Assembly: GCA_001305115.1 (NCBI GenBank)
Contig: BCAA01000011.1
Span: forward strand, 1 to 64,000
Length of the DNA stretch: 64,000 bases
From: Clostridia bacterium UC5.1-1E11
GTDB taxonomy: Bacteria; Bacillota; Clostridia; Oscillospirales; Acutalibacteraceae
Reading direction: 5' to 3'
The notes beneath the pieces were generated by a model. The model did not search any database, was not told where the DNA came from, and was given only the letters and a program-made list of their open reading frames with translations. Made by a program: the position numbers and the translations under genes. Shown here one piece after another: positions 17,290 to 29,696 of this stretch. The first letter of the stretch is position 1, and every line of letters starts with the position of its first letter.

Positions 17290-17877
17290 TTAAGAAAAAA
17301 GGGTATGTTCCAGGAAAATTTTTAAACCAATGGCGATGAGCACAACGCCACCAACAATTTCTGCTTTCCCACAGCAGAGAGAACCGAACTTTTTTCCAAT
17401 CGCTACCCCAACCAGGGAGAGGAGGAACGTGATGACGCCGATGGAAACCACCGAGACTAACATCAGAGTGAGAGTGGATGCACCGACCGCAGTAGGAAGA
17501 ATAATACCGGTTGCCAGCGCATCGATGCTGGTCGCTACAGCAAATACAAGGATCGTTTTTAGTCCCGGCTGTTCTTTCTGACAATCGATCGAATCCTTAT
17601 GCCCCTTTTTGTGAGATTCCCAGAGCATTTGAATACCGATATACCCCAACAGGATCAAGGCAATCCAATGGTCGATGCTGCTAATCAGGCCTTCCCCAGC
17701 TTTTCCAATGGTCCAACCGATCATGGGCATGGCCGCCTGAAACAGTCCAAAGCTCGCCGCAAGTTTTGTTGCAAAACCGACTGTCACATTGCGCGTCACG
17801 GCTCCATTCGTAATCGAGACGGCGAATGCATCCATGGAAAGACCGATGGCAATACCGATCAAAGAAACAACGTCCAT
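17290..17877 (-). CDS. mntP: Manganese efflux pump MntP
   Basis: 195 aa, six predicted membrane helices, the MntP length. The paired signatures GLSMDAFAVSITNGA (helix 1) and ATSIDALATGIILP (helix 4) carry the acidic residues that mark the two DUF204 half-repeats. It exports Mn2+. ATG 17877 has GAGGGG 7 bases upstream and is preferred over the TTG at 17883. The promoter TTGACA-N17-TAGAAT lies at 17927-17955. The leader is only about 45 bases, too short for the yybP-ykoY Mn riboswitch often found upstream of mntP. Confidence 0.93.
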   Translation of the reverse strand: MDVVSLIGIAIGLSMDAFAVSITNGAVTRNVTVGFATKLAASFGLFQAAMPMIGWTIGKAGEGLISSIDHWIALILLGYIGIQMLWESHKKGHKDSIDCQKEQPGLKTILVFAVATSIDALATGIILPTAVGASTLTLMLVSVVSIGVITFLLSLVGVAIGKKFGSLCCGKAEIVGGVVLIAIGLKIFLEHTLFS

Positions 17878-17926
17878 GCGCAACCCCTCGCTATGTAAAA
17901 TACGGAATTTGACAATAAGTTAGACT

Positions 17927-17955
17927 ATTCTATCTCTTTTTTGCTTCCTTGTCAA
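17927..17955 (-). promoter_or_regulatory. Promoter of mntP
   Basis: On the minus strand, TTGACA, 17-base spacer, TAGAAT. Strong sigma-A consensus. Confidence 0.85.
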
Positions 17956-18006
17956 TCCTCCTAATAGGTGTATGAGAAGAGGTGAAAAACATGCCGCCGG
18001 CCAGGA

Positions 18007-19040
18007 TCAAATGCTGATTTTCATGTCCCCGGCTTTAATCCATCCTGCCTTGCGCAGAGCAAAGTCAAACAGAAAGGTAAGAATGGCAGGGGCGATAAAG
18101 TGAAGGAGGAGAACCTCTGCGAGGATCTGCCATTGAGGGACGGCGCCGGACATGGCGGCAAAAGCGCCAAACTGGCCAACCAAACCGCTGGTTCCCATAC
18201 CCGCGCCGGTAGCCGTATTGGTCATTTTAAAGACACAGGTGGAAATTGGGCCAAGCACAGCGCTGGCTAAAGTGGGAGCAATCCAGATCTGTGGTTTTTC
18301 ATAATATTACTGAATTGTAGCATGGATGTTCCGATTCCCTGAGAGAGAAGGCCGCCCCATCGGTTGTCGCGGAAGCTGGCCACTGCAAAACCGACCATCT
18401 GGGCGGAGCACCCCACAACCGCAGCGCCTGCAGCAAGTCCACTCAAGTCCAACATGATACAAAGAGCCGCAGAACTGATCGGCGCAGTGAGCACCATGCC
18501 GACAATGACGGATACAAGAATCCCCATCGGGAGAGGGGAGAGTTCCGTCGCCTGATTGATTACTGCGCCGATCCCATTCATAAAGTTCTGGATATAGGGG
18601 CCGACAAACTGCCCGGCAATACTGCCGGTAATGATGGTAACCATCGGCGTCACCACAATGTCGACCTTGGTTTTTCCACTGACCAGACGCCCGAGTTCCG
18701 CGCCTACAACAGCAGCCACATAAGCTCCCACCGGTCCACCCGCCTGGTAGCCGAACGCGCCGCAGACGACACAGGAGAATACCACCAGCGGTTTCGCTTT
18801 CAGCCCCCAGGCGATTGCAGCGCCAATCGCTGAACCTACCACGGGAGAGGAAGCCGCTGCCATCTCCGAATAAGGGGCCAAAAAGGTTAGAAAGGGAACC
18901 ATACTCAGCTGAGACATGATGAGGCCGATAATGAGAGAAGAGAACAGGCCGAGTGCCATCGCACTCATGGCGTCTACAAAATACCGTTGAAAAAATCTCT
19001 TTAACAGGGTACGCGCCTTGTTGTCCGTTGTATTTTCCAT
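18007..19040 (-). CDS. PTS EIIC-like membrane protein (PTS_EIIC_2 type), frameshifted
   Basis: Multi-pass membrane protein of about 345 aa when restored. The N-terminal part (MENTTDNKARTLLKRFFQRY...) has Gly/Ala-rich helices with GLIMSQL and GGPVGAY. The frame breaks in a T5 run (plus strand 18295-18299, one base missing) and resumes as LGPISTCVFKMTNTATGAGMG to the stop at 18007. This fits PF13303-type EIIC proteins, which occur without EIIA/EIIB partners; none is near here. Its substrate and PTS dependence are unknown. It is transcribed with no close partner, upstream of mntP but separated by the mntP promoter. The homopolymer slip is probably a sequence error. Confidence 0.75.
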
Positions 19041-19269
19041 GTTTCTACACCTACTCCATTTCTTTTTGGTCCGATTAGGGCGATATCCCCCAAATAGACA
19101 AAAAATAGCGGTTGTGAGAGGGATGTAACGCTGAAATATTCAGCGCTTATTTCCTAACCCACATACCGCTATTTCTTCTACAATATCGGATATTGTTGGC
19201 CGATCAAGCCATGCCGCCTCGCCAGCGGCACGGCACTTGTCTGTTCAAATAGAACTTGTCCGAATTTGA
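19041..19269. other. Intergenic region between gdhA and the EIIC-like gene; folded repeats
   Basis: A large imperfect dyad (AAATAGCGGT...ACCGCTATTT at about 19105-19172) encloses AAGCGCTGAA/TTCAGCGCTT-type pairing. A second hairpin near 19210-19232 (GTGCCGTGCCGC / GGCGGCATGGC) lies just past the gdhA stop and could be its terminator, though its T tract is poor. Confidence 0.45.
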
Positions 19270-20646
<1,377 letters not shown>

Positions 20647-20731
20647 TCATGCGGCGGAGCACAGGGGAACCCCCAGCCGTTTTGAATGACAGAAAACGGC
20701 ACTGGCCTGCACGCACAATTTTTACTTCAAC

Positions 20732-20760
20732 AGTTTAGCATAGGAATGCCGACATTTCAA
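20732..20760 (-). promoter_or_regulatory. Promoter of gdhA
   Basis: On the minus strand, TTGAAA, 17-base spacer, TAAACT. The ~130-base leader contains a hairpin CCAGTGCCGTTTT / AAAACGGCTGG (about 20676-20705). Confidence 0.7.
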
Positions 20761-20912
20761 GATTTTACCGCTGAAAAAATCAAATTTTTTTGCTGGTTTT
20801 GCAGGAAGTCGGAGAAAATATTGCAAAATCGATGCTGTTTCACCGGAAAGCGTCCGAATCCATCTGGAAATTTGTGCATAAATATGAATCGAAGCCATCA
20901 CGACGAAAAGGA

Positions 20913-20941
20913 TTGACACAACTTTACAAATCGAATAAAAT
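20913..20941 (+). promoter_or_regulatory. Promoter of glnA
   Basis: TTGACA, 17-base spacer, TAAAAT, about 97 bases before the glnA start. Confidence 0.85.
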
Positions 20942-20983
20942 AAAGACAATATTGTTCGGCTGTACTGCGGCTGAAAAAGAGGG

Positions 20984-21029
20984 ACAAGGAGGTTCTGTAA
21001 ACAGGGGCAGCCTTGTTATTTTTATTTTT
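20984..21029 (+). promoter_or_regulatory. Terminator-like attenuator hairpin in the glnA leader
   Basis: ACAAGG...CCTTGT with inner CTG-TAAA-CAG is followed by TTATTTTTATTTTTA, all between the glnA promoter and its start. An intrinsic terminator at this place would block glnA unless relieved. The gene after glnA encodes an ANTAR RNA-binding antiterminator, which is the obvious candidate. The classic two-hexaloop ANTAR motif was not found by eye. Confidence 0.6.
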
Positions 21030-21037
21030 AGGGGGAT

Positions 21038-22375
21038 ATGGCTTTGAGCAAATACACCAAGGAGGACATCATCCGGATTATCCGGGAAAATGACGTGAAG
21101 TTTGTCAGGCTGCAATTTACGGACATTTTCGGCACTTTGAAGAATGTGGCCATCACGACAAGCCAAGTGGAAAAAGCGCTGGATAATAAATGTATGTTCG
21201 ACGGGTCTTCCATTGAAGGTTTTGTTCGGATTGAGGAATCCGATATGTACCTTTGGCCGGATTTAGATACCTTTGTCATTTTACCTTGGCATACCCAGCA
21301 TGGAAAAATTGCCAGGCTGATCTGCGATGTCTATAAACCGGACGGCACGCCCTTTGAAGGAGACCCACGCTATATCCTGCGAAAAGCGCTTCGGGAAGCG
21401 GCGGATATGGGGTATAGTTTCAATGTGGGGCCGGAATGTGAATTCTTCCTGTTCAATACCGATGAGTACGGCCACCCCACTACCATTACCCATGATACGG
21501 CAGGATATTTTGACATGGGCCCATCCGATTTGGGGGAAAGCTGCCGCCGCGACATCTGCCTGACCTTGGAAGATATGGGATTTGAGATAGAAGCTTCCCA
21601 TCATGAGGTGGCAATCGCGCAGCATGAGATCGATTTCAAATACAGCGAAGCACTTTCGGCAGCGGACAACATCCTCACTTTTAAGATGGTGGTGAAATCT
21701 GCGGCGGATTCTCACGGCCTGTGCGCTACATTCATGCCCAAACCGGTCTATGGGCAATGCGGCTCGGGGATGCACACCAACATGTCCCTCTTTAAAGATG
21801 GTAAGAATGCTTTTTATGACCCGGATTCCGAGTCTGGCTTGAGCGAAATTGCTCATCAGTTTATTGCAGGCATCTGTAAGCATGTCAAGAGCATCAGTGC
21901 GATTACCAACCCCTTGGTCAACTCCTACAAACGCTTGGTTCCCGGCTACGAAGCCCCGTGTTATATCGCTTGGACAACCTGTAACCGCAGCGCGCTGATC
22001 CGTGTACCGGACACCCGCGGGGTTGGAACACGTGTGGAATTGCGGTCTCCAGACCCAGCGTGTAACCCTTATCTGGTCTTTTCTCTGTTGCTTCAAGCAG
22101 GCTTGGAAGGAATCCGAGAGGGGATGACTCCACCGCCGCCGGTGAGCGCCAATATTTACGATATGAAGGAAACAGAACGAGAGAAGCAAGGGATTGAAAA
22201 TCTGCCGGCAGATCTGATCGAGGCGGTGGAATGTATGGAGGCTGACCCGTTTATCCGCAAAGCGCTGGGAGAGCATGTTTATACAAAATATGTGGAAGCA
22301 AAGCGTCAGGAGTGGAAGGAATATACCACCCGCGTCTCACAATGGGAGATTGAACGGTACTTAAATAAGTTCTAA
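21038..22375 (+). CDS. glnA: Glutamine synthetase, type I
   Basis: 445 aa, GSI-alpha (Firmicutes) length without the adenylylation insert. Motifs: [20 protein letters not shown], the metal-site region [24 protein letters not shown] (ATP/glutamate site) and NRSALIRVP. It makes glutamine from glutamate, ammonia and ATP. The ATG at 21038 lies only 2 bases after AGGGGG; the in-frame TTG at 21044 is better spaced, so the first two residues are uncertain. It is preceded by its own promoter and an attenuator-like hairpin, and followed after 36 bases by an ANTAR gene. Confidence 0.96.
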   Translation: MALSKYTKEDIIRIIRENDVKFVRLQFTDIFGTLKNVAITTSQVEKALDNKCMFDGSSIEGFVRIEESDMYLWPDLDTFVILPWHTQHGKIARLICDVYKPDGTPFEGDPRYILRKALREAADMGYSFNVGPECEFFLFNTDEYGHPTTITHDTAGYFDMGPSDLGESCRRDICLTLEDMGFEIEASHHEVAIAQHEIDFKYSEALSAADNILTFKMVVKSAADSHGLCATFMPKPVYGQCGSGMHTNMSLFKDGKNAFYDPDSESGLSEIAHQFIAGICKHVKSISAITNPLVNSYKRLVPGYEAPCYIAWTTCNRSALIRVPDTRGVGTRVELRSPDPACNPYLVFSLLLQAGLEGIREGMTPPPPVSANIYDMKETEREKQGIENLPADLIEAVECMEADPFIRKALGEHVYTKYVEAKRQEWKEYTTRVSQWEIERYLNKF

Positions 22376-22411
22376 AATGCACTTTTAGTCGATAGGTTAG
22401 GGACGAGAATT

Positions 22412-22957
22412 GTGGGCAATGTAATTGTTGCAAATACGAACCTAAATCATGCGAAACAGATCAGCGCAGTTCTACGATCGGCAGGAATACCGGTGGCGGC
22501 TGTGTGCACTACGGCTGCACAGTTATTGCGCTTGATGGAATATAGCCGTTGGGGTGTGGTGGTATGCGGCGTTACCCTCTCCGAAATGCCTGCCATTCAG
22601 CAGTTGCGCAATATGCGGGCGGACTACCTGTTTCTTTATATTGTGAGAGGACTGCCGCCGGAGGCCTTGGACGACCCCTGTCTGGTGATGCCGCTGAACC
22701 GCGGGCGGTTGGCCGCTTGTGTTCATATGCTGATCCAGATCTCGGAGAGTTCTGGGCAAGCCTTGAAACAGCGCATAGCCAACAGTGGAATGGAGGAGAA
22801 AGAAATTCTCGTGCGCGCAAAAGAGCAGCTGATGGTGCAATGCAATATGAGTGAACCGTCCGCCCACCGGTTCTTGCAAAAGCGAAGTATGGATTCCGGC
22901 AAAAGGCTGTGCGAAATAGCAATACTTGTGCTGGATACTTTGAATAGAACCGTCTAA
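22412..22957 (+). CDS. ANTAR-domain antitermination regulator next to glnA
   Basis: 181 aa. The N-terminal ~120 residues look like a pseudo-receiver (MGNVIVANTNLNHAKQ... with no clear phospho-acceptor Asp). The C terminus (about residues 128-178) is a helical ANTAR domain: EEKEILVRAKEQLM, a helix with AHRFLQKRSMD, and the final KRLCEIAILVL helix. ANTAR proteins bind paired hexaloop hairpins in nascent RNA and prevent termination. The start is GTG with AGGGACGAG upstream. It lies in the glnA operon, so control of the glnA leader hairpin by this protein is a direct hypothesis. Confidence 0.85.
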   Translation: MGNVIVANTNLNHAKQISAVLRSAGIPVAAVCTTAAQLLRLMEYSRWGVVVCGVTLSEMPAIQQLRNMRADYLFLYIVRGLPPEALDDPCLVMPLNRGRLAACVHMLIQISESSGQALKQRIANSGMEEKEILVRAKEQLMVQCNMSEPSAHRFLQKRSMDSGKRLCEIAILVLDTLNRTV

Positions 22958-23094
22958 AGGGCATAAAGATGATAAAGGACGAAAGTTTATAGTTCAGTAA
23001 AGAAGAGAGACGCTTCCAGGAAAGAGGCAGCCGTACAATCGGTGAGATGCGGCTCCGTGCGTGCGGCGTTTGATTTGTAAAGGAGGATGGCCTC

Positions 23095-23931
23095 ATGAAA
23101 TTTACCAAAATGCATGGCATTGGCAACGATTATATCTATGTCAATGGGTTTGAGGAGACGGTTCAAAATCCCTCGGAGGTGGCAATCCGGTTGAGCGACC
23201 GGCGGTTTGGCATTGGCGCGGACGGCCTGATTTTAATCCTTCCCTCCGATGTAGCGGATTGCCGCATGGAGATGTTTAATGCGGACGGTTCGATCGGCAA
23301 GATGTGCGGCAATGGCATTCGTTGTGTCGCAAAATACGTCTATGACCGCGGGATCGTCCAAAAGGATGTCCTGCGGGTAGAAACGCGCAGCGGTATAAAG
23401 ACCCTACAGCTGCGTATCGAGGATGGAAAAGTTTCCTCTGTGCGTGTCAATATGGGGCGGCCGGCACTCAAGCCGGAAGAGATTCCGGCGCATTTTAACA
23501 AAGAGCGCATTGTGGACGAGGAAGTTCAGACCGCTTCAGGCAGAGTATGGAGAATTACATGTGTTTCCGTTGGAAATCCCCATGCGGTGGCGTTTGTGGA
23601 TGAGGTCGGCGGACTGGACTTGCCTACGATCGGGCCGGAGATGGAGAATCTCCCGATCTTCCCAGAACGCGCCAATATTGAATTCGTTCAGGTGCTTGGA
23701 CCGCATGAGATTCGGATGCGTGTCTGGGAACGTGGTTCTGGTGAAACTTGGGCTTGCGGCACGGGAGCGTGTGCCTGTGCGGTGGCCTCTGTGCTGAATG
23801 CAAAAACAGATCGAGATGTGACCGTCCATCTACGCGGCGGCGATCTGCATATTTTCTGGGACCCGAATACGGACGAGGTTTTTATGGAAGGGCCAGCTGC
23901 TTTTGTTTTTGACGGAACCGTCGAAATCTGA
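23095..23931 (+). CDS. dapF: Diaminopimelate epimerase
   Basis: 278 aa. MKFTKMHGIGNDYIYV is the family start. The two catalytic cysteines lie in MCGNGIRC (Cys near 71) and WACGTGACAC (Cys near 221). It converts LL- to meso-diaminopimelate for peptidoglycan and lysine. A good AGGAGG lies upstream. dapL follows after 57 bases, so the two act in sequence: DapL makes LL-DAP and DapF epimerises it. Confidence 0.96.
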   Translation: MKFTKMHGIGNDYIYVNGFEETVQNPSEVAIRLSDRRFGIGADGLILILPSDVADCRMEMFNADGSIGKMCGNGIRCVAKYVYDRGIVQKDVLRVETRSGIKTLQLRIEDGKVSSVRVNMGRPALKPEEIPAHFNKERIVDEEVQTASGRVWRITCVSVGNPHAVAFVDEVGGLDLPTIGPEMENLPIFPERANIEFVQVLGPHEIRMRVWERGSGETWACGTGACACAVASVLNAKTDRDVTVHLRGGDLHIFWDPNTDEVFMEGPAAFVFDGTVEI

Positions 23932-23988
23932 TATAATATGGTATTGGACATTCCAGAATAAAAAACAAACTTAAGGAGGTTTTTTGAT

Positions 23989-25209
23989 TTGCTGAAAGTC
24001 AATGAGAATTTTGTGAAGCTTCCTGCCAGCTATCTGTTTGTGGACATCAATAATAAGGTAAACGCCTTCATGAAAAAACACCCGGATCAGGAGATTATCC
24101 GTCTGGGAATCGGGGATGTGACCCGCCCACTGCCGAAAGCGGTGGTAGACGCCATGTGCGCGGCCGCAAAAGAAATGGGCCAGGCGGAAAGCTTCCACGG
24201 GTATGGACCGGAAGCGGGGTATGGGTTCCTGCGCGAAGCGATTGCAAAGAATGATTTTCAGGACCGTGGAGTTGACATTTCTGCGGACGAAATTTTCGTA
24301 AGCGATGGCGCGAAAAGCGACACGGGCAGCATCGGCGATATTTTTGGCGTGGACAATGTTGTCGCCGTCTGCGACCCGGTTTATCCAGTCTATGTTGATA
24401 CCAATGTTATGGCAGGACGCGCTGGCGATTATGTGGAAGGCAAGGGTTGGAGCAAAATCGTTTATATGCCCTGTAAAGAAGAAAACGGCTTTTTGCCAGA
24501 GCTCCCCCAGCAGCCTGTGGACATGATCTACCTGTGCTTCCCAAACAATCCATCCGGCGTGGGAATCACCAAGGAAGCATTGAAGAAGTGGGTGGATTAT
24601 GCATTGGAACACAAAGCCATCCTTCTCTATGACGCAGCATATGAAGCATTTATCACCGATCCGGACATGCCCCACAGCATTTTTGAGATCGAAGGCGCTA
24701 AGAAGTGTGCGATTGAGTTCCGCAGCTTCTCCAAGACAGCTGGATTCACCGGAACTCGCTGTGCGTTTAGCGTGATTCCGAAAGAACTTGAATACGATGG
24801 CGTATCGCTGAATAGACTTTGGGATCGCCGTCAATCCACCAAGATGAACGGTGTGTCTTATGTGGTGCAGCGCGGCGCAGAGGCGGTCTATTCGGAAGAA
24901 GGCAAAAAAGAGGTTCGGGCCAATATTGCCTATTACCTCAACAATGCCAGAATCATCCGTGAGGGGCTGAAGAAGGCGGGCTTTACCGTTTATGGCGGTG
25001 AGAATTCCCCTTATGTATGGCTCAAAACACCGCAAGGCGTTTCCTCATGGGAATTTTTCGATCTGTTGCTGGAAAAGTGCGGGGTAGTTGGGACGCCGGG
25101 CTCCGGATTTGGCGCTGGCGGAGAGGGTTTCTTCCGCTTGACCTCCTTCAATACAAAAGAAAATACGGAAAAGGCGCTTGCAAAAATTGTAGAGGCCTTT
25201 GCCGGTTGA
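23989..25209 (+). CDS. dapL: LL-diaminopimelate aminotransferase
   Basis: 406 aa fold-type I aminotransferase. The PLP lysine is in [17 protein letters not shown] (Lys near 249); [12 protein letters not shown] is the conserved Asn region. It converts tetrahydrodipicolinate and glutamate directly to LL-DAP, the short DAP route used by many Clostridia. The start is TTG at 23989, 9 bases after AAGGAGG; no ATG is better placed. It is downstream of dapF in what looks like one operon. Confidence 0.95.
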   Translation: MLKVNENFVKLPASYLFVDINNKVNAFMKKHPDQEIIRLGIGDVTRPLPKAVVDAMCAAAKEMGQAESFHGYGPEAGYGFLREAIAKNDFQDRGVDISADEIFVSDGAKSDTGSIGDIFGVDNVVAVCDPVYPVYVDTNVMAGRAGDYVEGKGWSKIVYMPCKEENGFLPELPQQPVDMIYLCFPNNPSGVGITKEALKKWVDYALEHKAILLYDAAYEAFITDPDMPHSIFEIEGAKKCAIEFRSFSKTAGFTGTRCAFSVIPKELEYDGVSLNRLWDRRQSTKMNGVSYVVQRGAEAVYSEEGKKEVRANIAYYLNNARIIREGLKKAGFTVYGGENSPYVWLKTPQGVSSWEFFDLLLEKCGVVGTPGSGFGAGGEGFFRLTSFNTKENTEKALAKIVEAFAG

Positions 25210-25228
25210 ATGGTTGTTTCCTGGTCAA

Positions 25229-25262
25229 TAGCCCCGCCTTTTTTAAGTCGGGGCCGTTTGAC
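25229..25262 (+). terminator. Weak terminator after dapL
   Basis: GCCCCG / CGGGGC stem with a 12-base loop containing T6. The following T tract is short (CGTTTGA), so termination may be partial. Confidence 0.45.
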
Positions 25263-25322
25263 TGTAAACATACAAATGTAGGGATTTGGGAATTTTATTA
25301 TTTAGAAACGGTTGGTGATTGA

Positions 25323-26398
25323 ATGAAAGCACTCCTTATGCTCGAAAATGGCATGACATTTGAGGCACGGGTTTCGGCTATGAGCACGATGTGCTGTGCG
25401 AAGTCGTGTTCAATTCGGCCATGTGCGGCTACACCGAGCTGCTCACGGACCCATCCTACGCGGGTCAAGGCGTTGTCATGACCTTTCCGCTGATTGGAAA
25501 CTATGGCATCTGCTACGACGATGCGGAATCTACAAAACCGTGGCTGGGCGCGTTTATCGTGCGGTCTGTCTCCGGTATCCCGAGCAATTTTCGCTGTGAC
25601 GTGGATCTGGATACCTATTTAAAACAAAACAAAGTTCCCGGTATGTACGGCATTGACACCCGCGCGCTCACCCGTGTTCTGCGCGAAAGCGGCACTATGC
25701 GCGGCATGATTTCCTATGGGGAGGCGATCGACCCGGCGGCTATGAAAAAGCAGATAGAGGACTTTGTATTGAAGTCCTATGTGCCGACGGTTAGCGACCG
25801 CGAAGGGAAAGTCTACGGCGACGGACCGATTCGCGTGGCGCTGGCGGATTACGGCGTCAAACACAATATCATCCGCTGCCTTGTCAAGCGTGGCTGTACG
25901 GTCAAGTGTTTTCCGTATGACGCCTCGATGGAGGACTTTTTGGCATTTTCCCCCGATGGTATCATGTTGAGCAACGGCCCGGGCGACCCGCAGGCGTGTG
26001 TAAAATCCATTCAAGAGTTAAAACGTCTCTATGACCACGGACTTCCGATCTTTGGCATTTGCCTGGGCCATCAGCTGATGGCATTGGCCCAGGGATTTGA
26101 CACTTACAAATTGAAATATGGCCATAGAGGGATCAACCACCCGGTCAAGGATCTTGCGGCCAACCGTGTATATATTACCTCTCAAAACCATGGTTTTGTC
26201 GTCAATGCGGACACGATCGATCCTTCGGTTGCAGACGTCAGTTTTGTCAGCATGAACGACGGAAGTGTAGAAGGTTTAAACTATAAAAATGGCAGGGTCT
26301 TTACTGTACAGTTCCATCCAGAGGCTTCCTCAGGCCCGTTGGATACTGGATTCCTGTTTGATAAGTTTATCAATTTGATGGGAGGGAGCCGCATATGA
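25323..26398 (+). CDS. carA: Carbamoyl-phosphate synthase small chain, frameshifted near the start
   Basis: About 358 aa if restored. The true N terminus [14 protein letters not shown] is at 25323; one base is missing at GG 25364-25365 (GGG needed), after which the frame runs [22 protein letters not shown] to the end. The C-terminal class I glutaminase has GICLGHQL with the nucleophile Cys, and FHPEA. It supplies ammonia to CarB for carbamoyl phosphate (pyrimidines, arginine). The stop overlaps the carB start (ATGA at 26395). The single slip in a G run matches several others here and is probably a sequence error. Confidence 0.92.
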
Positions 26399-29300
26399 GC
26401 AAGAATCCAAAGATCAAAAAGGTTGTCATCATCGGTTCCGGCCCGATCATCATCGGACAGGCGGCAGAATTCGACTATGCTGGAACGCAAGCGTGTCGTG
26501 CAATTCGCGAAGAGGGCGTTGAAGTCGTCCTCATCAATTCCAACCCGGCGACAATTATGACGGATAAGCAGATTGCGGACAAGGTTTATATCGAACCGCT
26601 GACCGTGGAAACCATCAAAAAGGTCATCATCAAAGAAAAACCGGACAGTATTTTACCGACTCTGGGCGGCCAGAATGCCTTGAATCTTGCGGTGGAGTTG
26701 GAGGAATCCGGTTTCCTGAAGGAGCACAATGTTACCATGATCGGCACGAGCGCCGATACAATCCGGATGGCGGAGGACCGCGAGCTCTTTAAAGAGGCGA
26801 TGGAGCGCATTCATCAGCCCTGTGCGGAAAGCGAAATCGCCGAGGACTTGGACCGGGCTTTGCAGGTGGCGGAACGGATTGGTTACCCGGTGGTTGTTCG
26901 TCCGGCATATACCTTGGGCGGCAGCGGCGGTGGCATTGCCTATGACCGCGAGCATTTGCTTTCGATCGCATCCCTCGGGTTGCACCGCAGCCGCGTACAC
27001 CAGGTATTGATTGAGCGCTGCATCTCCGGCTGGAAGGAAATCGAATACGAAGTGATGCGTGATAAGAACGGCAACTGTATCACCGTCTGTAATATGGAGA
27101 ACTTCGACCCGGTCGGCGTACACACCGGCGACTCGATCGTTGTAGCGCCGTGTCAGACATTGGCGGATAAAGAGACGCAGATGTTGCGCAGTGCGGCATT
27201 GGACATCATCACGGAATTGGGGGTGGAAGGCGGCTGCAATGTACAGTTTGCACTAAACCCCAACAGCTTTGAATACTGTGTCATTGAGGTGAACCCGCGC
27301 GTCAGCCGCTCTTCGGCGCTCGCTTCTAAGGCGACCGGTTACCCGATTGCTAAAGTAGCCTCAAAAATTGCACTGGGATATACGTTGGATGAGATCCCAA
27401 ATGCAATTACGAAAAAGACATACGCCTGCTTTGAACCGACATTGGACTATTGTGTTGTGAAGATTCCGAAGTGGCCGTTTGATAAATTCCAGAACGCCAA
27501 GCGGCTTCTGGGAACCCAGATGAAAGCGACCGGCGAGGTCATGGGCATTGCGCCGAACTTTGAGGGCGCGTTGATGAAATCGGTCCGTTGCCTGGAAGTC
27601 AATATGATGAGCCTGATCGACAAGAATCTCAAAGGCCTCAGCGATGATGCAATCGGCGAGCGCCTGCATGTGGTCGATGACCGCCGCCTGTTTGTACTGG
27701 CAGAGGCATTGCGCCGCGGATTTACAGCGCAAGAAATCCACGACATCACCAAAATCGATCTGTGGTTCTTGGACAAGCTTGTTTCTATCGTCAATGTGGA
27801 GAAAGCGCTTGCGACCGAAGAGCTGGATCGTGCACTGTTGCTTAAGGCGAAGGATTATGGCTTCCTGGATGAAACCGTCGCGGAACTCAGTGGAAAGAGT
27901 GTGGAGGAGATTCGCCGCTTGGAGGATGAGTGGAATATCAGGCCCGTCTATAAGATGGTGGACACCTGTGCAGCGGAATTTGATGCGGCGACGCCATACT
28001 ACTATTCCAGCTATGGCACGGAAAATGAGTCCGTCTGCCAGACGGACCGCAAGAAGGTTTTGGTTATCGGGTCCGGTCCTATCCGCATTGGACAGGGAAT
28101 TGAATTCGATTTCTGCTCGGTTCACAGTGTTTGGGCCTTGCGGGATTTGGGATACGAGACCATTATCATGAACAACAATCCGGAGACGGTTAGTACGGAC
28201 TTTGATATTGCGGATAAGCTCTACTTTGAACCGCTTACGCCGGAGGATGTCCTCCATGTTGTTCAGTTGGAAAAACCCGATGGCGCAGTGGTACAATTTG
28301 GCGGCCAGACGGCGATTAAGTTGGCCGGTGCCATCGAAAAATGGGAATTCCGATTTTGGGAACCTCTTTTGACAGCATCGACGCCGCAGAGGACCGTGAA
28401 CGTTTCGACGCGATTTTGAACGAATGTGAAATCCCGCGCGCCGCAGGCCGTACGGTGTTCACCTGTGCGGAGGCGCTTGCTGCGGCGAACGAGCTTGGTT
28501 ATCCAGTTCTGGTGCGTCCGTCCTATGTGCTCGGCGGCCAGGGAATGCATATCGCCTACAGCGATGAGGATGTCATAGAGGACATCGGTGTGATTAACCA
28601 GATTGCACAGGAACATCCGATTCTGGTGGACAAATACATCATGGGTACAGAGGTCGAAGTTGACGCTGTGTGTGACGGGATTGATTCGGTGATTCCGGGG
28701 ATTATGCAGCATATTGAGCGCGCTGGCGTTCACTCCGGGGACAGTATTTCGGTCTATCCAGCAGTTGGTGTGAGCAAGGATATGCAGGACATCATCGTGG
28801 AATATACCCGCCGTTTGGCAAAGGCGCTCAAGGTTAAGGGCCTGCTGAATATCCAGTTTATTGTGAAAGACAATCAAGTTTATGTCATTGAGGCCAACCC
28901 GCGTTCATCCCGTACGGTCCCATATATCAGCAAGGTGACGGATATTCCGATCGTCCCGTTGGCTGTTGGAACGTTCTTTGGCAAGACTTTGCCGGAGATG
29001 GGTTATGAATATGGTTTGCAGCCAGAAAAGGAGCTCATCGCCATTAAGATGCCGGTATTCTCCTTTGAAAAGCTGTATGGCGCCGACGTCAACCTCGGAC
29101 CGGAGATGAAGTCCACCGGCGAAGTTTTGGGTGTAGCCCGGACCTTTGACGAGGCGATGATTAAGGCGTTCTATGGCGCGGGAACCCATATGATTAAAAA
29201 GGGCCATGTCATCATTACAGTTAAGAACAGCGACAAGCAGGAGGTCCTGCCGATCGCACGCGGTTTGTACGAATTGGGATGGACGATCTATGCCACGGCC

Positions 29301-29612
29301 GGGACGTCTACGTTCCTGAACGACAACGGTATTCCCACCATCCGTACAAATAAAATCGGCGCGGGCAAGCCGGACATTCTCGATGTGATCCTATCCGGGA
29401 AGATCGACTTGGTTATCAACACGCCGTCCAAGGGCGTGTCGCACAATCGCGACGGCTATCTGATCCGCCGCAATGCGGTTGAGGCAGGCATTCCCTGTCT
29501 GACTTCGTTGGACACCGCCAATGCGTTTTTGACCTGTGCACAGCATGTGGAAACCACACAGCTTTCGGTCATCGACATCACAACGGTATCCAGCTTCCTG
29601 AACTTTATTTAA
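26395..29612 (+). CDS. carB: Carbamoyl-phosphate synthase large chain, one frameshift
   Basis: About 1,072 aa if restored. Two ATP-grasp halves are present: the first begins with [21 protein letters not shown], the second near [19 protein letters not shown]. The frame breaks at an A5 run (28337-28341): GAIEK is followed by WEF instead of [20 protein letters not shown], which needs A6. The C-terminal MGS-like allosteric domain is intact. It combines bicarbonate, ammonia and two ATP to carbamoyl phosphate. It overlaps carA by four bases. The gene is essential for pyrimidine synthesis in most settings, and the slip is in a homopolymer, so an artefact is likely. Confidence 0.93.
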
Positions 29613-29624
29613 ACCGGTCTGCGC

Positions 29625-29646
29625 CGGGGGTGTATGCCCCCGGCAA
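29625..29646 (+). other. Hairpin in the carB-purC gap
   Basis: A perfect 8-bp stem GCCGGGGG / CCCCCGGC with loop TGTATG and no T tract. It may stabilise or process the transcript rather than terminate it. Confidence 0.5.
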
Positions 29647-29696
29647 TGCCTGTTTCCCATCCTTGCCAGATGAAATCGATTAGGAGGATTTTAATC

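Noticed and set aside
17878-18006. yybP-ykoY manganese riboswitch before mntP
   Set aside because: The promoter is only about 50 bases from the start, too close for that riboswitch.
21281-22276. Long leftward frame inside glnA
   Set aside because: It is the antisense shadow of glnA; glnA has full motif support and codon pattern.
23971-25035. Long leftward frame inside dapL
   Set aside because: Antisense shadow; DapL has the PLP lysine and a proper ribosome site.
27361-28296. Long leftward frame inside carB
   Set aside because: Antisense shadow of a gene with complete CarB motifs.
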